DNA from: an uncultured Gammaproteobacteria bacterium
GTDB taxonomy: Bacteria; Pseudomonadota; Gammaproteobacteria; Steroidobacterales; JABDMI01
Direction of reading: 5' to 3'
DNA: 6,555 nt
NCBI GenBank assembly: GCA_938039225.1
Contig: CALHVH010000056.1
Span: forward strand, 1-6,555
The notes under the pieces are model-generated. The model was not told the DNA's origin, made no database searches, and saw only the letters and a list, made by a program, of their open reading frames with translations. Position numbers and translations under genes: made by a program. Below, one piece after another: positions 1-4,749 of this stretch (within the stretch, counting starts at the first letter, position 1; each line of letters opens with the position of its first letter).

Positions 1-827
1 CCATCACTCACATTGTATGAACCAGTAAGCACCAAGCTTTCACCTTCAGCCAAATAGCTATAAGCCGTCGTATCAAACGTTGCTATACCATCAGCAAATG
101 ACACCAGACCACTAAAATCTGTGCCCGGAGGACTTGTGCTTAAGAAACCATTTAGATTAAAGGTATCATTCGCATCAACATCACTCGCATTCTGGAATAA
201 ATTAACCAATACAATGCCATCGTCTTGATTCACTGTGATATCAAGAGGCGCACTCACAACAGGGGCTTCGTTTGTACCTTCAATAGTTATCTCAACACTT
301 GTTGGTGTAGCCAAACCACTAGCATCAACCACATCATAAGTACCACTAATTACAATGCTTTCACCAACTGATAAATACTCATAATGAGCAGGGTCAATTG
401 TTACTTCCGTTCCTAAGATAGTTACGCCTCCAAAATCAACTCCTGGACTTGTAATGACTAAGTTAGCCAAACTAAGCGAATCATCACCATCTTGATCACT
501 GGCGTTTTGTAATAAATCAACCACCAAACCTTCATTGTCTTGAATGCTTTCAACAATGTCTTCACTCACAATAGGCGCCTCATTAACATCATCTACCGTT
601 ATCGTTAATGGACGAACCGTGCCATCAGATAAAGTAACCGTGATGTTATAAACATTATCCATACCGTCATCTTGAGGATTCTCGAAATCAGGAGCGGTGA
701 TAAACGTCACAACGCCTGTATTAGGATCAATCTCAAACAAACTCGCGTCTATTCCACTTAATGTATAAGTAAGAGATGCGTCATCGGTTACTGGCGGTGT
801 ATAAGCTAGTGTGGTGTTCTCATTCAT
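1..827 (-). CDS. Cadherin-like/VCBS-repeat large surface or secreted protein, N-terminal part (runs off left edge)
   Basis: The frame is open from the start codon to the window edge, giving about 275 residues of an evidently longer protein. Residues 1-80 form a cadherin-like domain: NENTTLAYTPPVTDDASLTY, then SLFEIDPNTGVVTF, a DFEN motif near 47-50 and a DVNEAP linker near 80-85. Two VCBS-type repeats of about 105 residues follow, each starting NEAP(I/V)VS and carrying QNASD(Q/V)D and a YLxxGES(I/L)V turn; the second is cut by the edge. Asp/Asn/Glu-rich loops suggest Ca2+-stabilised beta-sandwiches. Proteins of this kind are usually giant adhesins exported by type I secretion with a C-terminal signal; that end is not visible. 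No N-terminal signal peptide is present. The ATG at 827 is preferred because AAGGA lies 7 nt upstream; an in-frame ATG at 833 is the alternative. An in-frame stop at 888-890 limits further extension. The architecture is clear; an adhesion role is inferred. Confidence 0.82.
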   Translation of the reverse strand, partial: MNENTTLAYTPPVTDDASLTYTLSGIDASLFEIDPNTGVVTFITAPDFENPQDDGMDNVYNITVTLSDGTVRPLTITVDDVNEAPIVSEDIVESIQDNEGLVVDLLQNASDQDGDDSLSLANLVITSPGVDFGGVTILGTEVTIDPAHYEYLSVGESIVISGTYDVVDASGLATPTSVEITIEGTNEAPVVSAPLDITVNQDDGIVLVNLFQNASDVDANDTFNLNGFLSTSPPGTDFSGLVSFADGIATFDTTAYSYLAEGESLVLTGSYNVSD

Positions 828-831
828 GGTC

Positions 832-843
832 ATATCCTTGTGC
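832..843 (-). promoter_or_regulatory. Ribosome binding site of the VCBS-repeat gene overlapping a CsrA/RsmA-like sequence
   Basis: On the minus strand the sequence reads GCACAAGGATAT. AAGGA (835-839) is a good Shine-Dalgarno 7 nt before the ATG at 827, which decides the start. The same bases match the published CsrA SELEX consensus RUACARGGAUGU at 10 of 12 positions, including the ACARGGAU core. CsrA/RsmA binding over a ribosome binding site usually represses translation. The match is seen in the sequence. The function is inference, because any strong AAGGA ribosome binding site partly resembles a CsrA site. Confidence 0.4.
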
Positions 844-860
844 GTCCAGATAACCTGGAC
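844..860 (-). repeat. Small hairpin in the 5' leader of the VCBS-repeat gene
   Basis: GTCCAG at 844-849 and CTGGAC at 855-860 form a perfect 6-bp inverted repeat around a 5-nt loop. It lies immediately upstream of the ribosome binding site, so on the minus-strand transcript it would be a leader stem-loop just before AAGGA. A GGA is embedded in one arm. It could position a translational regulator or simply be a short chance palindrome. Confidence 0.4.
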
Positions 861-1075
861 TGTGTGGTTTTGTAGTAGTGATGTGTCTTACAAGTTGATT
901 AAATTAGTAACTCTTTATTTATTGTTTTTGTTATTTAATATTAAGTTCCAATTTTTTCTATTTTTTAGCTCAAATTCTGAAAATTGAATGAATTAGATAA
1001 AGTTAATTACTATTTCAAATTCTTGGAATTATTCTTTTCCATAGAACATGAAAATCCAAAATTAGATTTGGGGGG

Positions 1076-1110
1076 AGTCTAGCACAGTGTTTACAATTTT
1101 CTACAGTGTT
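1076..1110 (-). promoter_or_regulatory. Possible promoter: sigmaS-like -10 with two AACACTGT direct repeats
   Basis: On the minus strand GCTAGACT (1083-1076) resembles the extended sigmaS -10 (KCTAYACT) at 7 of 8 positions. Directly upstream are two exact copies of AACACTGT (1091-1084 and 1110-1103), spaced 19 bp start to start, which is close to two helical turns. No convincing -35 hexamer is visible. The repeats could be an operator or activator half-sites. If the -10 is right, the leader of the VCBS-repeat gene would be roughly 245 nt. This rests on motif reading alone. Confidence 0.22.
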
Positions 1111-1128
1111 AGATTTTTGTTACAACGC

Positions 1129-1152
1129 ATTTGTAGGACGAGTCCTACAAAT
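1129..1152. promoter_or_regulatory. Perfect 11-bp-arm palindrome with GacA/UvrY-box geometry
   Basis: ATTTGTAGGAC (1129-1139) and GTCCTACAAAT (1142-1152) are exact reverse complements separated by only 2 bp. Inside lies TGTAGG-N6-CCTACA, the same 6-6-6 spacing as the GacA/UvrY/VarA upstream activating site TGTAAG-N6-CTTACA, with one symmetric base change per half. The 2-bp centre suits a dimeric DNA-binding protein better than an RNA hairpin loop. It lies about 300 bp before the VCBS-repeat start codon. On the plus strand a T-run follows (1154-1161), but no upstream plus-strand gene exists to terminate. Confidence 0.5.
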
Positions 1153-1255
1153 CATTTTTTTGTAGAAGTATCTTGAATTTATTATGTTAAGTGCATGAAA
1201 AATAAAATGTTGAATACATTTCGTAGACAATTTAAGCAAACATTGGGAAATTGTG

Positions 1256-1284
1256 AAAAAGTGTTACACATCTGAAACACTTTT
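1256..1284 (-). terminator. Weak candidate terminator downstream of dctQ
   Basis: On the minus strand AAAAGTGTT, a 10-nt loop and AACACTTTT form a perfect 9-bp stem, ending in a run of five T. It begins about 76 nt after the dctQ stop, where an end of the queD-LOG-dctQ transcript would be expected. The stem has only two G-C pairs and the loop is large, so an efficient intrinsic terminator is doubtful. A second, even weaker stem (TTTTTGTT at 1321-1328 with AACAAAAA at 1339-1346) lies closer to the stop. Confidence 0.3.
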
Positions 1285-1359
1285 GATTTTGAACTTTTTT
1301 CTTACGCTCTTTCTGATTGCTTTTTGTTACAAAAACAGAACAAAAAAATATTATTAAAA

Positions 1360-1854
1360 CTATTGTTTGCTTAAATAAAACGCATTGATAGAGCTAGAGA
1401 CGCCCTGGACAAGGAGTAAAAGTGCCGTAATTGGAACAATGCTTTTTAAAATATATAAAAAACTAAGCCCTCCAGATTGCCATGAAGTTTCTTGAATGCG
1501 CCAAGACTCCGCCACATAATCAAAACTACTCCAAATGATGAAAACACATAAAGGTAGCAATAAAAAAACTGAACCACAGAGATTGATTAAAGCTTTTTTC
1601 TTAGGGCTAAAACGAGTATAAAAAATATCCACCCGTACGTGGTCTTCGTTTTGCAAGGTATAGGCAGCGGCCAACATAAATACACAGGCATGCATCCAGG
1701 TTACACTTTCTTGCAACCATATCCACCCAAGATCAAAAAATTTCCTTAAGATAACGATAACAAAGGTCAGAATGACCATAATTAAGGTAAGCCAGGAAAT
1801 GGTACGACCCAGCCAATCATTAAATGTCGAAATTTTTTGTGCAAAATTTTGCAT
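1360..1854 (-). CDS. TRAP transporter small permease subunit (DctQ family), orphan
   Basis: This 164-residue hydrophobic protein matches the DctQ/YiaM family, the small membrane subunit of tripartite ATP-independent periplasmic transporters. Those systems import organic acids and related solutes with an Na+ or H+ gradient. Four membrane segments are visible at about 17-37, 46-67, 88-110 and 131-155. Family landmarks are LQESVTW (47-53), the DHVRVDIFY loop (71-79) after segment 2, and the WRIQETSWQSGGL stretch (118-130) before segment 4. Length is normal. The ATG lies 12 nt after the LOG stop and has no clear Shine-Dalgarno, so translational coupling is likely. Odd point: dctQ is normally next to dctM (large permease) and dctP (solute-binding protein), but neither is here. 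The downstream 532 nt are non-coding and the upstream genes are unrelated. The substrate cannot be inferred. Confidence 0.85.
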   Translation of the reverse strand: MQNFAQKISTFNDWLGRTISWLTLIMVILTFVIVILRKFFDLGWIWLQESVTWMHACVFMLAAAYTLQNEDHVRVDIFYTRFSPKKKALINLCGSVFLLLPLCVFIIWSSFDYVAESWRIQETSWQSGGLSFLYILKSIVPITALLLLVQGVSSSINAFYLSKQ

Positions 1855-1866
1855 AATGTTTATTTT

Positions 1867-2586
1867 TTATAGATTCAACATGGTTTGTTGTTCTTCTGGA
1901 GATAAATCAAAGCTGCGATCCTGATAAAAGTCAAAAATCACCTTAGATACTTCTTCGGAGGTATCAACCACAGAGAATAAATCCATATCATCTGCCGAAA
2001 TCATACCCTCAGACACCAGTTTATCTTTAAACCACTCGATTAAACCAGACCAAAATTGAGTACCCACTAAAACTACTGGGATTTTCCTACTCTTGCCGGT
2101 TTGCATTAAAGTAAGGCTTTCCATTACTTCATCCATAGTTCCAAAGCCACCTGGCATAACCACATAGGCCGAAGCGTATTTAACGAACATAACCTTTCTT
2201 GAGAAAAAATGCCTGAAGTCTAAAGATATATCCTGATAAGCATTACTGGTTTGCTCAAAGGGTAAATTGATGTTTAAACCTACACTAATGGATTTACCTT
2301 CGAACCCGCCTTTACTACCGGCTTCCATTAAGCCAGGACCTCCGCCAGTCACAATAGAAAAACCAGCATCCGACAATTCACGAGCAATTTGCTCAGTTAG
2401 TTTGTAATAAGGATGATCAGGAGCAGTACGTGCCGAACCAAAAATACTTACTGAAGGTTTAATGCTAGAAAGCTGCTCAAAGCCTTCAACAAACTCAGCC
2501 ATGATTTGAAATATTTTCCACGACTCTCTAGTTAGCATTGAATGATCTACAGGACTACGTGGCACTGTTGGCAATTTTTTTGCCAT
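1867..2586 (-). CDS. LOG-family (lysine decarboxylase-like fold) nucleoside-5'-monophosphate phosphoribohydrolase
   Basis: The 239-residue protein carries the signature motifs of the LOG/TIGR00730 family: IFGSAR (48-53) after the first beta strand of a Rossmann-like fold, GGGPGLMEAGSKGG (81-94) and PGGFGTMDE (145-153). Arg130 and Glu153 fit the catalytic Arg/Glu of characterised LOG enzymes. Those cleave the N-glycosidic bond of nucleoside 5'-monophosphates, releasing the base and ribose-5-phosphate; cytokinin riboside phosphates are the plant substrate. Older annotations call such proteins lysine decarboxylases, which the motifs do not support. Here a nucleotide salvage or clean-up role in the cytoplasm is more likely; the substrate is unknown. 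An extra N-terminal stretch of about 45 residues precedes the fold, as in longer bacterial members. The start is well supported: AAAGGAG (2593-2599) lies 6 nt before the ATG. It is the middle gene of queD-LOG-dctQ. Confidence 0.88.
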   Translation of the reverse strand: MAKKLPTVPRSPVDHSMLTRESWKIFQIMAEFVEGFEQLSSIKPSVSIFGSARTAPDHPYYKLTEQIARELSDAGFSIVTGGGPGLMEAGSKGGFEGKSISVGLNINLPFEQTSNAYQDISLDFRHFFSRKVMFVKYASAYVVMPGGFGTMDEVMESLTLMQTGKSRKIPVVLVGTQFWSGLIEWFKDKLVSEGMISADDMDLFSVVDTSEEVSKVIFDFYQDRSFDLSPEEQQTMLNL

Positions 2587-2616
2587 AACGAGCTCCTTTG
2601 TTTAAAAATAAAAAAT

Positions 2617-2973
2617 TTATTCGCCGCTGTACACACAGCCGGAATTGCAGGTTTCTTTAACCACAACTTTTGATAATAGATTTAGCCTAGGTTTAAGCTT
2701 ATCCCAAATCCACTTTGCTAAGTTTTCACTGGTGGGATTTTCCAAGCCCGGAATTTCATTCAGATAATTATGGTCCAATTGTTTATACAAAGGATCAAAA
2801 CTTGCTTTTAAGTCTGCAAAATCCATGACCCAACCCGTGGTTTCCCCAACAGGACCACTCACATGAATCTCAATAATAAATGAATGACCATGTAAGCGAT
2901 AACATTGATGATCGCTGGGTACATTTGGTAAGCGATGAGCCGCTTCTACTTGAAAAACTTTAAAAATATCCAT
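2617..2973 (-). CDS. queD: 6-carboxy-5,6,7,8-tetrahydropterin synthase QueD
   Basis: The enzyme converts 7,8-dihydroneopterin triphosphate to 6-carboxytetrahydropterin, releasing acetaldehyde and triphosphate. This is the second step towards preQ0 and the queuosine of tRNA wobble position 34. At 118 residues it is full length and aligns with E. coli QueD almost throughout. Zinc ligands His13 (FQVEAAHRLP), His28 and His30 (RLHGHS) are present, with catalytic Cys24 (DHQCYRLHGH), Asp67/His68 (LDHNYLN), the PGLENPTSE segment (75-83) and Glu107 (VKETC), which holds the pterin ring. It is the first gene of a probable operon, 30 nt ahead of the LOG gene. No other queuosine gene is nearby. A GAGGTG lies 13 nt before the ATG, too far for an ideal ribosome binding site. 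A 123-bp palindromic repeat ends about 30 bp upstream of its start codon, so its promoter may lie within or beyond repeat DNA. Confidence 0.95.
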   Translation of the reverse strand: MDIFKVFQVEAAHRLPNVPSDHQCYRLHGHSFIIEIHVSGPVGETTGWVMDFADLKASFDPLYKQLDHNYLNEIPGLENPTSENLAKWIWDKLKPRLNLLSKVVVKETCNSGCVYSGE

Positions 2974-3002
2974 ACGCGTATTTTAGCACCTCACCACCAC
3001 GC

Positions 3003-3125
3003 CGTCTTTCCTGCGTACGACTGAAGGGATGCAGGAGATAGAGCAACGCATGGAGCAGTTGCCGAGGTATGAATCGATTTATAAAAAATTCTGGGATATG
3101 TGTCCCTGCCTTCGCAGGGAAGACG
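3003..3125. repeat. Palindromic intergenic repeat element (REP/MITE-like), about 123 bp
   Basis: The ends are imperfect 13-bp inverted repeats: CGTCTTTCCTGCG (3003-3015) and CGCAGGGAAGACG (3113-3125), with one mismatch. The right end also folds alone into a tight hairpin, TCCCTGC-CTTC-GCAGGGA (3103-3120), of the kind common in dispersed bacterial intergenic repeats. It is more G+C-rich than its surroundings. Short ORFs cross it in both directions (58 codons at 3029-3205 plus, 74 codons at 3215-2991 minus). Both run past the element into unrelated sequence and lack family features, so I treat them as non-coding. Copy number elsewhere cannot be seen from one window; calling it a dispersed family is inference from its structure. 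Confidence 0.55.
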
Positions 3126-3170
3126 ATAATTACTTAGGGATGAAGAATCATCAAGAAAACCAACACTTCC

Positions 3171-3248
3171 TTGAGTTAATACTCCCAAAGCGTCGTTGTG
3201 AATAGTAAATAACAAGTCGAGAATGCTTTTAACGCAGTATTAACTCAA
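3171..3248. repeat. Perfect 13-bp inverted repeat enclosing a degenerate trkH tail
   Basis: TTGAGTTAATACT (3171-3183) and AGTATTAACTCAA (3236-3248) are exact reverse complements separated by 52 nt. A second inverted repeat, ATGCTTTT (3223-3230) with AAAAGCAT (3247-3254), overlaps the right arm. On the minus strand the structure begins 16 nt after the trkH stop, so it could fold in the trkH 3' UTR. Neither hairpin is followed by a T-run, so it is not a standard intrinsic terminator. It might protect the mRNA end or mark an insertion. Confidence 0.55.
3176..3232 (-). pseudogene. Degenerate second copy of the trkH 3' end
   Basis: Read on the minus strand, 3232-3176 gives LKAFSTCYLLFTTTLWEY and a stop. 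The true TrkH C-terminus (466-482) reads LEIFTLLVLFTAAFWEY and a stop. About 8 residues agree with a one-codon gap. At the DNA level 3178-3207 and 3266-3295 match at 23 of 30 positions without a gap and in the same codon phase. Upstream the frame is closed by TGA at 3245-3247 and there is no start codon, so it is not a gene. It looks like a relic of a trkH 3' end displaced by 88 bp through insertion or duplication. Confidence 0.5.
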
Positions 3249-3263
3249 AAGCATCACTGCAAA

Positions 3264-4712
3264 TCAATATTCCCAAAAGGCCGCGGTGAATAATACTAAC
3301 AGCGTAAATATTTCTAAGCGTCCAAGCAGCATAGCAAAAATACTAATCCATTTTGCTGGGTCATTAATCAGCACAAAATTATTCGCAACTTCTCCCAGAC
3401 CAGGACCTAGGTTGTTCAGACTAGCTGCTACGGCTGAAAAGGCCGTTACCTGGTCAAGTCCGGTTGCCATCATGAGTAATATCATGATACCGAATACCAC
3501 AATGTAGACCGAGAAAAAGCCCCACACTGCATCTATAACCCTATGCGAAACCGCTCTATTGCCTAACTTAACTGGAATTTCAGCATTGGGATGAATTAAG
3601 CGAATGACCTCACGCATGCCTTGCTTAAAGACTAATAACCATCGAATGACTTTCATACCACCAGCCGTTGAACCACCACATCCACCAATAAAACTAAGCA
3701 AGATAAGTAGCAAAGGCAATGCTCCTGGCCACAAGGAATAATTTTCTGTGGTAAAGCCAGTCGTTGTGCCCATTGACACTACCTGGAAAACCGCGGCCCT
3801 AAAGGCCTCACTGGCATCATCGATATAATCGGTTGATTCTAATGCGAGGGTGGTAATCACAACCCCTACTGAAATAATAATTAAATAGGTTTTAAACTCA
3901 GCGTCACGGAAATAGTGCTTAAACTCCCATCGCTTATAAGCGGCAAAGTGCAAAGCAAAGTTTGCACCAGCAATTAGCATAAACACAATTGCCACTGTAT
4001 CTATCAGCGGACTATTAAAATGCCCAATACTTTGATCATGTGTAGAAAAACCACCGATGGCAATGGTACTAAAGCTATGGCAGATAGCATCAAACCAGGT
4101 CATGCCTGCAAAATAATAAGCCAACATACATAACACGGTTAAGCCTAAATAAATATACCAAAGCGCCTTAGCGGTTTCGGTTATGCGTGGAGTTAGTTTT
4201 GAGTCCTTAACAGGCCCAGGCGATTCGGCTTTGTATAACTGCATGCCACCCACACCTAACATAGGCAAAATGGCTAAAGCTAATACAATAATCCCCATGC
4301 CACCAAGCCACTGCAATTGCTGTCTATAGTAAAGAATAGACCGCGGCATTTCATCGAGGCCAATTAAAATTGTTGCCCCCGTGGTGGTTAATCCTGAGAT
4401 CGCTTCAAAAGATGCATCGGTAAAACTCAATGGCAAGTCAGAAAGCAAAAACGGTAATGAACCAGCCAAACCAATCACCGCCCAAAATGAGGACACCACC
4501 AAAAAACCATCACGGATTCTTAATTCTGAGCGTTGCTTACGTAATGGATACCATATGATTGAACCTATAATTAAATAGATGATTATTGAGTATATAAAAG
4601 CAGAAGCCTGTCCATCAGAATAGATAAACGAAACAAAAATAGGCGGCACCATGGTTACACTAAAACCCATGAGCAGAACACCTAATATTCGCAACACAAT
4701 TTTTATATTCAT
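3264..4712 (-). CDS. trkH: Trk potassium uptake channel, membrane subunit TrkH
   Basis: TrkH is the K+-conducting pore of the Trk system in the inner membrane, gated by TrkA and driven by K+ and proton or membrane potential. The 482 residues match the usual length (about 483). All four pore loops of the Trk/Ktr/HKT superfamily are visible: TTTGAT (109-114), IAIGGFS (217-223), TTTGFTT (316-322) and NNLGPGLG (433-440). The glycine-rich GGCGGSTAGGMK (343-354) marks the broken helix that forms the gating loop below the third filter, and GRLE (464-467) carries the conserved Arg of the last repeat. No residue essential to the pore appears lost. The gene starts 37 nt after trkA, consistent with one transcript; no strong Shine-Dalgarno is visible before the ATG at 4712. 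The C-terminus ends FWEY, and a degenerate copy of that tail lies just downstream. Confidence 0.95.
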   Translation of the reverse strand: MNIKIVLRILGVLLMGFSVTMVPPIFVSFIYSDGQASAFIYSIIIYLIIGSIIWYPLRKQRSELRIRDGFLVVSSFWAVIGLAGSLPFLLSDLPLSFTDASFEAISGLTTTGATILIGLDEMPRSILYYRQQLQWLGGMGIIVLALAILPMLGVGGMQLYKAESPGPVKDSKLTPRITETAKALWYIYLGLTVLCMLAYYFAGMTWFDAICHSFSTIAIGGFSTHDQSIGHFNSPLIDTVAIVFMLIAGANFALHFAAYKRWEFKHYFRDAEFKTYLIIISVGVVITTLALESTDYIDDASEAFRAAVFQVVSMGTTTGFTTENYSLWPGALPLLLILLSFIGGCGGSTAGGMKVIRWLLVFKQGMREVIRLIHPNAEIPVKLGNRAVSHRVIDAVWGFFSVYIVVFGIMILLMMATGLDQVTAFSAVAASLNNLGPGLGEVANNFVLINDPAKWISIFAMLLGRLEIFTLLVLFTAAFWEY

Positions 4713-4749
4713 ACGAAGCTTATCAGTCTAGTATTTAGTTGAAGTATGC

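Larger units (their letters stand above)
828..1359. other. Long AT-rich intergenic regulatory region upstream of the VCBS-repeat gene
   Basis: These 532 nt separate the dctQ stop codon from the VCBS-repeat gene. I find no credible coding sequence on either strand and no dctM remnant. Read on the minus strand, the region holds a weak terminator-like stem (1257-1284), a perfect palindrome (1129-1152), two AACACTGT direct repeats (1084-1110), a possible -10 element (1076-1083), an AT-rich leader, a small hairpin (844-860) and the ribosome binding site (835-839). The size suggests that the large gene has its own regulated promoter rather than being read through from dctQ. Confidence 0.6.

Noticed and set aside
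1129..1161. Palindrome plus following T-run as an intrinsic terminator on the plus strand
   Set aside because: There is no plus-strand gene upstream to terminate, the palindrome's loop would be only 2 nt, and the T-run starts a few bases after the stem.
1867..2586. Lysine decarboxylase
   Set aside because: Proteins with GGGPGxMEA and PGGFGTxxE are LOG-type phosphoribohydrolases. The sequence lacks the pyridoxal-phosphate lysine motif and the size of a true lysine decarboxylase.
3029..3205. 58-codon plus-strand ORF starting MQEIEQRMEQLPR
   Set aside because: Its start and first half lie inside the palindromic repeat and its end reads antisense to the trkH relic. Such short ORFs recur in dispersed repeats without being genes.
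2991..3215. 74-codon minus-strand ORF between trkH and queD
   Set aside because: It runs through the palindromic repeat element and out of frame through the trkH tail relic, and has no recognisable domain or ribosome binding site. It is best explained as chance reading of repeat DNA.
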